DNA of 64,000 nucleotides from JAFMPW01 sp041743085 (GTDB lineage: Bacteria > Bacteroidota > Bacteroidia > Flavobacteriales > Flavobacteriaceae). Positions 8,584-16,433 of the stretch are shown here, piece by piece. The notes beneath the pieces are model-generated. The model ran no database searches. It saw only the letters and a list, made by a program, of their open reading frames with translations, and was not told the DNA's origin. The number at the start of each line of letters is the position of its first letter. Positions within the stretch are counted from its first letter, which is position 1. A program made the translations under genes and the position numbers. Location of the stretch: positions 1-64,000 of the forward strand of contig JBGTNL010000038.1 of NCBI GenBank assembly GCA_041743085.1, read 5' to 3'.

Positions 8584-9459
8584 TCATTTTGAGGATCTTT
8601 CCCATAATTTTTTAGCAGAGTGCGCCACCAGAACAGCAAGGATTCCCACCAGCAAACCCACGACAAATTCTTTAATAAAGGAAGGTAAAAAGGGTAAAAA
8701 ATGATGCAAAAATTCAATGCTATGAACAAAGATTCCCCCCGATACCAACAGCAGGGCGATAGTTCCTATTACCCCTAAACTCTTAATTACCAGTGGCAGG
8801 GCTCTTATGAGGAAGTTTCCTATAGTATCGGATATACTTTTTTCTTTGGTATTTAGCCCAACCAATTTAGCGCCGAACTCGTCCATTCGCACAATAAGGG
8901 CTACGATGCCATAGACGCCTATCGTAGCAAGTAACGCAATGATAGAAACTACAAAAATTTGGGTAGTAAGCGACTCGTCAGCCACGGTGCCCAAAGCAAT
9001 AATCACAATTTCCACGGAAAGTATAAAATCTGTAAGGATGGCAGAACGGATTTTGTCCTTTTCCAATTTCAAAACTTCGGTTTTTGACAGTTTTTCGATG
9101 GTCCTCTTTGTTTTTGGCTGTTTATGTGGAACTACATATTCGTACACTTTTTCGGCGCCTTCATAGGCCAGGTAAATACCGCCAGTCAATAGCAGTACGG
9201 TAACTGCCCAGGGTAGAAACGCGCTTAACAGAAATGCTATGGGCAAAATAATAAGCTTATTCAGGAAAGACCCTTTAGTAATTTCCCATAATACCGGTAT
9301 CTCTCGGGAAGAAAGAAATCCTGATGCCTTTTCGGCATTCACCGCAAGATCATCGCCCAGGATGCCTGCGGTCTTTTTACCGGCAATTTTACCCAAGGTA
9401 GCCACATCGTCCATCAATGCGGCAATATCATCCAATAATGCAAAAAAGCCAGATGCCAT
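8584..9459 (-). CDS. DUF808 family inner-membrane protein (YedI-like)
   Basis: 291 residues, the family's usual length. It opens MASGFFALLDDIAALMDDVA, the highly conserved N-terminus of DUF808/YedI proteins, followed by a soluble segment with the conserved DDLAVNAEKASGF and then about six membrane segments (roughly residues 70-105, 140-190, 215-245 and 265-285). The C-terminal helix ends HSAKKLWERSSK. The molecular function of the family is not known. It is a single gene with repeat C beyond its stop. Confidence 0.85.
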   Translation of the reverse strand: MASGFFALLDDIAALMDDVATLGKIAGKKTAGILGDDLAVNAEKASGFLSSREIPVLWEITKGSFLNKLIILPIAFLLSAFLPWAVTVLLLTGGIYLAYEGAEKVYEYVVPHKQPKTKRTIEKLSKTEVLKLEKDKIRSAILTDFILSVEIVIIALGTVADESLTTQIFVVSIIALLATIGVYGIVALIVRMDEFGAKLVGLNTKEKSISDTIGNFLIRALPLVIKSLGVIGTIALLLVSGGIFVHSIEFLHHFLPFLPSFIKEFVVGLLVGILAVLVAHSAKKLWERSSK

Positions 9460-9741
9460 GTAAAGTTGTTTAAGGTAGTAAGTAATAATCTTTAAGAGCG
9501 TTTTACAAAAATCCTTTACAGTAAAGGACCTCCTGATCTTATTCCTATTCTGCGAATTTATTCAATTTATTTTAGGGAAGTCTCTGAAAGATTAGGACAT
9601 TTTTCTTAACACCGGTATTTCGAACCAATCCTACATTGGAATTTGACTTGACTGCATAAGAAGCCTTTTGAAAATCAGGTGCATAATCTGTATTCAGGGG
9701 ATCTTCGACCCCTGCCTAATACTGGTATCTTTCATTTTGCG

Positions 9742-9841
9742 AATAAAAAATTTCTTGAAAGTTTACCCGCCTCTGGCGGGCGACTATCCCTGCCTACAGG
9801 CAGGCAGGCTCAAGGCAGAGCCGTCGAGGAATCTTTTTAAT
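9742..9841 (+). repeat. Repeat B, copy 1
   Basis: Begins AATAAAAAATTTCTTGAAAG, continues with the hairpins CCCGCCTCTGGCGGG and GCCTGCCTACAGGCAGGC-like units, and ends near GTCGAGGAATCTTTTTAA. Close relatives are at 10918, 32948 and 49870. This copy forms the 3' boundary of the truncated glycosyltransferase frame on the minus strand. The 9460-9741 stretch before it shows nothing I can support. Confidence 0.85.
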
Positions 9842-10113
9842 TCAAGGGGTAATACTGTCAATTTAAACGACGGACCGAACTTTTTCAACAGTGCTTCCAT
9901 CAGGTCCTGGGAGTAGGTCGCGATACCACTTTTACGCGGTGGATAGAATGTAAGAAAAACAATTTCTGAAATCTTATTATTTGGATCGACCGAGGATTTC
10001 TTGACAATGGCTGGCGTATACCCCTGGAAAAAAAAATTGGATTTATGGTTACTTTTCGTATCTCTAATGGTATCATTCTCCATAAAGCATGTTCTTATAA
10101 ATTTCATGTTCAT
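9784..10113 (-). pseudogene. Truncated glycosyltransferase (5' fragment)
   Basis: The middle of this 109-codon frame reads EIVFLTFYPPRKSGIATYSQ followed by DLMEALLKKFG, which is the N-terminal beta-strand and loop of GT4-type glycosyltransferases (family knowledge: the pattern YPPRxxGIATY with the donor-site glycine loop). A full enzyme needs about 350-400 residues. After TVLPLE the frame enters repeat B copy 1 (LKRFLDGSALSLPACRQG is repeat-encoded) and stops. No downstream remainder is seen in the window. The residues before ISEIVFL look non-native, so the start is also uncertain. Confidence 0.65.
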
Positions 10114-10204
10114 TATCCCTTAAATTATCCCTTAAGTAAAAATGATTGGGATAGGTGGCATGGTATTTTCCGTTTTTCGTTTTGGGGAAGACACAGATGA
10201 AAAC

Positions 10205-10229
10205 GAAAAATCCCCCGGGCAGCGGGGGA
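10205..10229 (-). terminator. Rho-independent terminator of the small membrane peptide gene
   Basis: On the minus strand the stem CCCCCG/CCGGGGG-type hairpin is followed by a run of five T. It begins about 25 bases beyond the stop of the gene at 10254-10409. Confidence 0.6.
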
Positions 10230-10253
10230 ATTAAAGTTGTTTTGCAAAAAAGG

Positions 10254-10409
10254 CTAGACTTTTCTTCCTGTGACCAATTTATACACAATTAAGATTACAG
10301 CAATGACCAGTAAGACATGTAGTATGCCTCCCACGTCCGGGAATGCTACAAAGCCAATAAGCCAGCCAATTACCAAAACCACCACAATTATCCATACAAT
10401 ATCTCTCAT
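10254..10409 (-). CDS. lmo0937-type small membrane protein
   Basis: 51 residues: MRDIVWIIVVVLVIGWLIGF, then VAFPDVGGILHVLLVIAVIL and a short basic tail KLVTGRKV. Two membrane segments with a GG-containing turn are the signature of the lmo0937 family (small stress-linked membrane peptides of unknown mechanism). The ATG at 10409 fits the family length; the frame stays open to an ATG at 10463, but the extra residues look untranslated. A terminator follows. Confidence 0.8.
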   Translation of the reverse strand: MRDIVWIIVVVLVIGWLIGFVAFPDVGGILHVLLVIAVILIVYKLVTGRKV

Positions 10410-10616
10410 ATTAAAAGTTTTAGTTGTTAAGGGTGAATTTAAGTTATTCTTCTTAAATTCCATAATGTAATCGAAACTATTATGAACCCAATTAGTCTTT
10501 ATAAAACATTTACCCCAATAATTGCATGAGCTAAACTTTGTGCCAATAGCCTTTTATATTTTCGGGGGCAAGTTTTTATTTTACGGTCCGTCCGGACCTG
10601 AATCTAAGTTGAAGCC

Positions 10617-10922
10617 ATGTATGAACTTACTTATGAATCCGAAGCTATCGAAGGAGTGACTTCTCATGATGTCATCCTAATTTTAGAGGAATCAAGAATC
10701 TTTAATAATAAAAAGGACATTCCCGGTTGCCTTGTCCTCCACAACCGAAAATTTATTCAAATCATCGAAGGAAAACGCGGAACGATACAAGAGTTATACA
10801 AAAAAATAAAATCAGACAGGCGGCATACCCGGATCCGTCTTATATCGGAAGACCCTATTTTAAAAAGAACGTTTCCAAAACGGGGTATGGCCTTGGGGCC
10901 AATAGACAATAAATGGCAATAA
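10617..10922 (+). CDS. BLUF-domain blue-light sensor, C-terminally trimmed
   Basis: 101 residues matching a BLUF (FAD-binding) domain: Tyr6 in LTYES, the ILEESRIFNNKKDIPGCLV segment with its paired Asn, and Gln48 in FIQIIEG; Tyr and Gln are the residues that change hydrogen bonding to flavin on illumination. The motif LKRTFPKRGMALG corresponds to the domain's last strand. The frame ends NKWQ-stop exactly where repeat B copy 2 begins, and the TAA lies inside the repeat. Family members usually carry about 30 or more further residues that form the C-terminal helices, so this is probably a shortened protein. No output domain is fused. It may signal by contact or may no longer be active. Confidence 0.75.
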   Translation: MYELTYESEAIEGVTSHDVILILEESRIFNNKKDIPGCLVLHNRKFIQIIEGKRGTIQELYKKIKSDRRHTRIRLISEDPILKRTFPKRGMALGPIDNKWQ

Positions 10923-11016
10923 AAAATTTCTTGAAAGTTTACCCGCCTCTGGCGGGCGACTATCCCTGCCTGCGGCAGGCAGGCCCGAGGCAAGCCATAG
11001 GGGAATTACTTAGATT
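10918..11016 (+). repeat. Repeat B, copy 2
   Basis: AATAAAAAATTTCTTGAAAG, CCCGCCTCTGGCGGGCGAC, CCTGCGGCAGGCAGG, then CCATAGGGGAATTACTTAG. Nearly identical to copies 1 and 3. Its first bases provide the TAA stop of the BLUF gene, and its last bases merge directly into repeat A copy 2. Confidence 0.9.
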
Positions 11017-11167
11017 AAACCCCAGGGCAAGCCCTGGATCCAATAGAAGGAATCGACCCAAGGGTCGAGGTATTAAACCTAGGCCCCGCTGAAAAAGCGG
11101 GGTTGGTTCAACCATCCATTTTAACCGCTCCCGCTAAAAGCGGGATTATTAAAATGGGGTTTCACTA
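11016..11167 (+). repeat. Dispersed structured repeat A, copy 2
   Basis: The cleanest copy: CCCCAGGGCAAGCCCTGG hairpin, GACCCAAGGGTC, CCCCGCTGAAAAAGCGGGG, then the CCATTTTAAC/GTTAAAATGG arm with an inner CCCGCTAAAAGCGGG hairpin. It ends GTTTCACTA, immediately followed by MITE F. Confidence 0.9.
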
Positions 11168-11327
11168 GGGCCTGTTAACACTAAGCCTAAAATTGGATTT
11201 TTCGCCCTTTTTCCGTATTTCTTCGTTTGTTTTTGCCAACGTAGCTCGCTATGTTTTACAAAAACAGCCTTAAAATCCGAAAAAATCATCAAAAAATCCA
11301 TGATTTCCGTTTAGTGTTAACACGCCC
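11168..11327. mobile_element. MITE-like element F with terminal inverted repeats
   Basis: 160 bases bounded by GGGCCTGTTAACACTAA at 11168-11184 and TTAGTGTTAACACGCCC at 11311-11327, which are inverted repeats of each other with one mismatch in 17. A TA dinucleotide flanks both ends, as expected of a TA target duplication. It carries no transposase. By known patterns such ends and TA duplications suggest mobilisation by an IS5- or IS630-type transposase; which one cannot be told here. Confidence 0.7.
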
Positions 11328-11499
11328 TAATAAAAATGCCAGTAAAAGGGAAATCGATCAGTTCCGAAGGAATCTACGATTGACGGCCTATTTCGCAGAC
11401 CCAGCAAGCGTAAGGACCATCCTTTTCTGGAAAAAAGTAAGGTTGCTTATTTCAGACTCCCTGGATGTCAAAGATCAAGGATATCTAAACCGGAATTGA
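11328..11499 (+). pseudogene. Possible 3' remnant of a gene behind MITE F
   Basis: An open plus-strand frame continues from the MITE and reads ASKREIDQFRRNLRLTAYFA followed by DPASVRTILFWKKVRLLISD before a stop at 11497-11499. The composition is protein-like but there is no start codon outside the MITE and no family I recognise. It overlaps the last codons of katE on the other strand. This could be a broken gene end or chance. Confidence 0.2.
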
Positions 11500-13620
11500 A
11501 CTAACCTTTTCCATACGTTTCCAATTTCGATGTTTTGAAATGGCTTTAATGAAATCCTCCGGGTCGGAATTAATACAAACACCGGGATCATCCTTGAAAT
11601 CCGTTACATAGGTTTTATCCAGCATCTGCTCTCCTTCATTATCCGCGGCGATGGCCTTACAATGTTTTAAAGTCTCGTTGATGAATTTTTGAAATTTTGA
11701 TTGTTTCATGAGCGCATCTACCGAAGACTGACCTCCCGGGATATAGACGGCATCATAAAGCACACTTTCTGTCGTACTGATTGCCGCATCCACCTTATGT
11801 TCCATATTGGTATCGCATTTGATCTTTCCTCCATAGGATGAAACAATGTTTATGACGGCTTTAGCTTCTTCCAGAGCATTTGTCATTGCTTTAAAATCTT
11901 TCATGCTAAAACCATTTCCGGCCAAAACCGCTATTTGCCGGGTAGCTATCGTATCGAATTTGGTATTGGCCTGACTAAGCGCCGGCGATTTGTCGAGATA
12001 ATTCTTTTTGGGGCCGGGTTGAAAATCATCGACATTGCTATCCGCCCCAATGGCCTGGTTAATGGGTCTTTTAATATCGTCCGGAACCTCTAATCCCAGA
12101 TTTTTAGCCACCTTATCAGCCAACGCTACATCTATTTGTGCAATCAGCCACAACATGCGCTCTTTGATGTGGTTGTGAACACATTTGCCCAATTCGAAGG
12201 AATAGGCATCGGCTATGTGATTTTGTTCCCAGGCCGCCAAACTTCTATAAAACAATGCCGGTTGGGAAAAATAATCAACAAAGCTTTCACTTCTCGTCCT
12301 TATTTTATTGGCATCTATACGTTCTTCATAACTCGTAAAGGCGCCGTCCGATATTTTTGAAAGGTGCGGGCAACCCCCACCAAGTGTGTTGGGGAAGTAG
12401 GCAGTCTGCCCTTTGGGAATCTGCATCTGCATATGGCCATCGCGTTGGTTGTGATGTGAATCGGCCAAGGGCTGATTGATAGGAATTTGATGGAAATTGG
12501 GACTGCCCAATCTGGACAATTGCGTGTCACGATATGAAAATAGCCTTCCCTGAAGTAGCGGATCGTTGGTAAAATCGATTCCCGGAATAATATTTCCCGG
12601 CAAGAAAGCAACTTGCTCTGTTTCAGCGAAGAAGTTCTCGGGATTCCGGTTCAGGGTCATTTTCCCAATAATTTTTACCGGAACCATCTCTTCAGGAATT
12701 AATTTCGTTGCATCCAATAGATCAAATTCATATTTGTGCTCATCTTTTTCGGGTATGATCTGCAAACCGAGTTCCCATTCCGGATACTGCCCTGACTCAA
12801 TAGCCTCCCAAAGGTCGCGCCGGTGAAAATCGGAATCCGCACCACTGATTTTTACGGCTTCCTCCCAGGTTACGGAATGAATTCCCAAAAGCGGTTTCCA
12901 GTGAAATTTAACAAAATGTGCCTCTCCCTTATCGTTAATTAAACGATAAGAATGTATTCCGAAGCCCTCCATCATACGAAAACTTCGGGGAATTCCCCTA
13001 TCGCTCATGGCCCAAATATGATTGTGCAGCGTTTCCGGTGTAAGGCTGATAAAATCATAAAAAGTATCATGGGCTGAGGCCGCCTGGGGAATTTCATTAT
13101 TAGGCTCGGGTTTTACAGAGTGGATCAGATCAGGAAATTTCATGGCATCCTGTATAAAAAAAATCGGCATGTTGTTGCCTACCAGATCCCATGTTCCTTC
13201 CCGCGTATAAAACTTCACGGCAAATCCCCTGACATCCCGGGCAAGGTCTGTAGAGCCTTTGGAGCCCGCCACGGTAGAAAATCGGACAAAAACAGGGGTT
13301 TTACGATCGGTGTCTGTAAATATCCCCGCCTTGGAAAATTCTTTAATGCTTTCGTAGAGTTCAAAATAGCCATGGGCACCACTACCGCGCGCATGGACAA
13401 TCCGTTCAGGTATCCGTTCGTGATCAAAACTGGTGATTTTTTCCCTTAGCAGGAAATCCTCAAGCAATGTGGAACCCCTTGGACCCGCCTTCAGGGAGTT
13501 ATTGGTATCGTTGATCTTGACACCCTGACGTGTCGTCAACCTCTGCCCCTCCGGATTCATTGTATGGCGTTTTAGATCTTCGGTCTTTTCGGTCTTTTGC
13601 TCTTTCTTCTTCATAATCAA
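11485..13620 (-). CDS. katE: Catalase HPII-type (large-subunit, clade 2)
   Basis: 711 residues. The heme catalase core has the distal His76 (IVHARGSGAHG), Asn149 (VGNNMPIFF) and the proximal heme-ligand Tyr363 (FSYRDTQLSRLG). From about residue 560 a DJ-1/PfpI-like (GATase1) domain follows (TRQIAVLAGNGFSMKDF, later DAVYIPGGQSSVDALM), which together with the length defines the large-subunit class. It decomposes hydrogen peroxide in the cytoplasm; large catalases are known for high stability. It lies in the stress island between repeat-rich intervals and appears monocistronic. 13621-13910 upstream holds its promoter region, with nothing else I can support. Confidence 0.95.
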   Translation of the reverse strand: MIMKKKEQKTEKTEDLKRHTMNPEGQRLTTRQGVKINDTNNSLKAGPRGSTLLEDFLLREKITSFDHERIPERIVHARGSGAHGYFELYESIKEFSKAGIFTDTDRKTPVFVRFSTVAGSKGSTDLARDVRGFAVKFYTREGTWDLVGNNMPIFFIQDAMKFPDLIHSVKPEPNNEIPQAASAHDTFYDFISLTPETLHNHIWAMSDRGIPRSFRMMEGFGIHSYRLINDKGEAHFVKFHWKPLLGIHSVTWEEAVKISGADSDFHRRDLWEAIESGQYPEWELGLQIIPEKDEHKYEFDLLDATKLIPEEMVPVKIIGKMTLNRNPENFFAETEQVAFLPGNIIPGIDFTNDPLLQGRLFSYRDTQLSRLGSPNFHQIPINQPLADSHHNQRDGHMQMQIPKGQTAYFPNTLGGGCPHLSKISDGAFTSYEERIDANKIRTRSESFVDYFSQPALFYRSLAAWEQNHIADAYSFELGKCVHNHIKERMLWLIAQIDVALADKVAKNLGLEVPDDIKRPINQAIGADSNVDDFQPGPKKNYLDKSPALSQANTKFDTIATRQIAVLAGNGFSMKDFKAMTNALEEAKAVINIVSSYGGKIKCDTNMEHKVDAAISTTESVLYDAVYIPGGQSSVDALMKQSKFQKFINETLKHCKAIAADNEGEQMLDKTYVTDFKDDPGVCINSDPEDFIKAISKHRNWKRMEKVSSIPV

Positions 13621-13910
13621 TTTTTAAATCCTATATATGAAGGTCAAATCTAAATTAGCAGATCCGTTAACTGTAACCCGAAAGAATATTTAATTGCCTG
13701 TATCGTTTCTTTCAATTTTAATTTAAAGTAGCGTCATAAAAATGCATAAAAGCAAGATTCCGAGGGAAATTATTAAAGTGAATCCGGAAGTAGGGATAAT
13801 TTTATGAGACGCTCTTAAGCTATGTCTCACATCAATACCGGTTTTCTCTTTTTACAAATTTTTTCTGAGAGAGCAGTTGCATGGATACCTTGATGTTTAT
13901 GAATGCAACC

Positions 13911-14116
13911 AAATAAAGAATTTCTTAAAAGTCCGACCGGATACGGGCGGGCAAGCTACAGGGTATACCTCGAGAGGCCCGGCACAGGTTTCGCCGGTTT
14001 TGTTTCGACCTAAAGGTCGAAAAACGAAATTCCGTCATTTGGATTCCCGCTTTTGCGGGAATGACATTTCATAGGAAACCCCGCAGCAAGCTGCGAGGAA
14101 TTCTTTTCGATTTAAA
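13911..14116 (+). repeat. Repeat C, copy 2
   Basis: Begins AAATAAAGAATTTCTTAAAA, resembling the left end of repeat B, then follows repeat C copy 1: GGGCGGGCAAGCTACAGGG, GGCCCGGCACAGGTTTCG, GACCTAAAGGTC hairpin, ATTCCCGCTTTTGCGGGAAT hairpin, and the end GCAGCAAGCTGCGAGGAATT. The two outer ends are imperfect inverted repeats (AAAGAATTTCTT against AAAGAATTCCTC). Confidence 0.85.
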
Positions 14117-14131
14117 ATTTGTAAATATCTT

Positions 14132-14293
14132 TCTGCGGAAGCTACCCCTGAACTGCCGAGGGAAAAAAGATGGTCAACCGCTTCGGTGGACTATTATCTA
14201 TGGCACATGACCATTGGAGCGGAAATCGCAACCCTAGTGCATTTTGAAGGCGGGGTTTCTCGACCGATGCGACTTTTAGAGACTATCTTCTAA
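14132..14293 (+). pseudogene. Possible 3' gene remnant after repeat C copy 2
   Basis: Directly right of the repeat an open frame reads EATPELPREKRWSTASVDYY, LWHMTIGAEIATLVHFEGGV and SRPMRLLETIF before TAA at 14291. It has coding-like composition but its 5' part would lie in the repeat. Its end overlaps the stop of the convergent oxidoreductase gene. No family recognised. Confidence 0.25.
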
Positions 14294-15488
14294 ATCGATA
14301 AGAATGCATTAAGGGATGCGTTCTTCCCTTCAGCAGAGCCGAAATTACCTCCATGCCAATTATTGAAAAGGTAATGCCGTTCCCTCCAAAACCGAGTACG
14401 AAGTAAGTACTCTCAAACTCCGGATGCTTGCCCATATATGGCAGCCCATCCTTGGTTTCTCCAAATGTGCCGGCCCAGCCGAAATCTGGCACGAAATCGC
14501 AGGTAGGTAATATCTTATCTAAATACTTACTAAGCTTTTCCACTTTTTTTGAGATCAGTGCATCCCTCTTTGAGGTGTCCACAAACTCTTCATCCTCTCC
14601 GCCTATTAGCAAACGATTGTCATCTGTTGTCCGCATATAGACATAGGGATCCGCAGTGTTCCAAAAAAGCGTGTCGCCTATTTTTTTTTGGTAGCCTTCC
14701 GAGCGCTCCCCAACCATCGCATAGGTGGAGAGCAGGTGAACAAATTTGTCCTTTATGATTTCGGTACTTTCGAAGCCGTTACAGTAGATGAGTTTTTTTG
14801 TCTTGATCTGGTAGCCAGTTTTGGAAGTCATCATAACTCCGTTTTTCTTGCAAATGGTTGTATCGATATCCGTTTTATCGAAAACCTTTAGCCCCTTCCT
14901 GTGATTATAGGCCAAAAGATCGTGCACAAAACGAAAAGCATCAATATTGCCACCTTGTTTTGAAAGTATTCCGCCGTATTGTCCGTCCAATCCGTAATCC
15001 TCCATTATTTCCCCGGTTTCAAGCCAAGTTACCGGGAAACCGTGCCTTTTTCTTGCGGCGTATTCCTCTTTCAACCAGGCTACATCCTTTTTATAGGCTG
15101 CAAAGAAAAGGGATTCCTTCTTCCTGAAGCCGCAACCGGAATTAATGTTTTTTGAAATCTTGCCAATGGTGTCTATGGAGTCATAACAGGCCTGATAGTT
15201 CTTTACTGCAGCCTCCTCCCCTATCATATCGATTAGTTCATATAGGGGCACATCAATTTCGTATTGAAGCATGGAGGTGGTAGCCGAGGAACTACCGTTC
15301 CCAACTTCCCTTCGATCGATAACCGCAACCTGGTATCCATCGGCTATACATTGATGGGCTATAAGGCTTCCGGTGATCCCCGCTCCCACAATCAAAATCT
15401 CCGTTTCGATATTTGACCTTAGGGAAGGATACGAATTTATGAGGCCATTCTTTACCAGCCAAAAAGGTTCATTCGATCTTAATTTCAT
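14283..15488 (-). CDS. NAD(P)/FAD-dependent oxidoreductase, DAO family
   Basis: 401 residues. A dinucleotide-binding fold begins near residue 28 (EILIVGAGITGSLIAHQC, a GxGxxG motif) with the acidic end of strand 2 at VAVIDRREVGNGSSSATT. The C-terminal FAD-contact region reads YFVLGFGGNGITFSIIGMEV. This architecture is that of D-amino-acid oxidase/glycine oxidase-type flavoenzymes; the substrate cannot be deduced. It has no signal peptide, so it should act in the cytoplasm. It is a single gene on the minus strand. Confidence 0.8.
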   Translation of the reverse strand: MKLRSNEPFWLVKNGLINSYPSLRSNIETEILIVGAGITGSLIAHQCIADGYQVAVIDRREVGNGSSSATTSMLQYEIDVPLYELIDMIGEEAAVKNYQACYDSIDTIGKISKNINSGCGFRKKESLFFAAYKKDVAWLKEEYAARKRHGFPVTWLETGEIMEDYGLDGQYGGILSKQGGNIDAFRFVHDLLAYNHRKGLKVFDKTDIDTTICKKNGVMMTSKTGYQIKTKKLIYCNGFESTEIIKDKFVHLLSTYAMVGERSEGYQKKIGDTLFWNTADPYVYMRTTDDNRLLIGGEDEEFVDTSKRDALISKKVEKLSKYLDKILPTCDFVPDFGWAGTFGETKDGLPYMGKHPEFESTYFVLGFGGNGITFSIIGMEVISALLKGRTHPLMHSYRFRR

Positions 15489-15799
15489 CTAAATAAAATT
15501 TCTCCAACCTATTGATTTAGTGTTATTTATATCGGTTGGTATTGGCCATTTTTTAATTAAGTGCCCACCTGCCTGCCGTAGGTAGGTTATGGGCTTTCAT
15601 AGGTGTAATTTTATCAAATGTAAGCTATTATGACTCGAATTAAAGGACTAGAATATCTAACTTCCCGGCCCTTCAGCCGTCATCTGGAGGCTAAAACCAT
15701 GGGTTACCCTTGCCCACCTAATGGTGGCATATTCTTCAGGGGCCGAACCGCTTTTAATTTCCCTTTAAATTCACTATCATTGATAAAAAAAGTGCAGCT
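15489..15799. other. Divergent intergenic region
   Basis: Separates the divergent oxidoreductase and lipocalin genes, so promoters for both must lie here. It contains a short inverted repeat around CCTGCCTGCCGTAGGTAGG at about 15569-15587, related to the GC-rich hairpins of repeat B. No other structure or ORF is evident. Confidence 0.4.
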
Positions 15800-16264
15800 G
15801 TGAAAAAATGTTCGCTCCCCTTGTTGATGTTGGTTTTTCTAATTTCATGTTCCTCGGATAACGGTCCTGCAGAGGTAATTCCTCCCGATCCAATAGCAGG
15901 GACCTGGCAATTAATCGAATTGAATATAAGTCCGCCCCAGGATATCAATGGAGACGGCAGTACCACTTCCAATATTTTGTCGGACCTGGACTGTGTTTCC
16001 GGAACTTTGACTTTCAGATCGGACAAAACCTGGAACCTATCGTTTAATGGGGTGAATATTACGACCATAACCGGAGGGCTATTTAATATCAGTTGCGCAA
16101 ATTTTACCAGCACCGGTTCCGGTACCTGGCAATTGCAAAACAATCAATTAACCCTTTTTCAGGGTACTACAAGCATCTTCTATATGCTCAGTGGAAGCAG
16201 ATTAACAAATAGTGTGGGCGAAGATCTTCCGGGCTTCAGAAGCGAAGTGTATGAGAAACAATAA
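15800..16264 (+). CDS. Lipocalin-like lipoprotein
   Basis: 154 residues beginning at a GTG (MKKCSLPLLMLVFLISCSSD): a lipoprotein signal with lipobox LISC, so the mature protein should be lipid-anchored at Cys17. The mature part has GTWQLIELNISPP, a later TLTFRSDKTWNLSF and GTWQLQNNQLTLF, the strand pattern of the small lipocalin-like domain common in Flavobacteriia. Ligand unknown. The GTG is preferred because the next ATG would delete most of the signal peptide. Repeat A copy 3 begins at the stop codon. Confidence 0.8.
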   Translation: MKKCSLPLLMLVFLISCSSDNGPAEVIPPDPIAGTWQLIELNISPPQDINGDGSTTSNILSDLDCVSGTLTFRSDKTWNLSFNGVNITTITGGLFNISCANFTSTGSGTWQLQNNQLTLFQGTTSIFYMLSGSRLTNSVGEDLPGFRSEVYEKQ

Positions 16265-16430
16265 ATGGCGTTAAACCCCAGGACAAGCCCTGGACCCAAT
16301 AGAGGGAATCGACCCAAGGGTCGAGGTAGTAAACCTAGACCCCGCTGAAAAAACGGGGTTAGTTCAACCATCCATTTTAACCGCCCCCGCTAAAAAACAG
16401 GATTGTTAAAATGGGTTTCACTAATAAAGA
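16260..16430 (+). repeat. Dispersed structured repeat A, copy 3
   Basis: Begins AATAAATGGCGTTAAACCCC, overlapping the stop of the lipocalin gene, and ends GTTTCACTAATAAAG just past the stop of the convergent FG-GAP gene. The outer arm CCATTTTAAC/GTTAAAATGG is kept, but the inner CCCGC/GCGGG hairpin has decayed (AAAAAACAGG). Confidence 0.9.
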
Positions 16431-16433
16431 TTT

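Noticed and set aside
12136..13449. Several ORFs antisense or out of frame within katE
   Set aside because: They are shadows of a catalase gene that has all active-site residues in its own frame.
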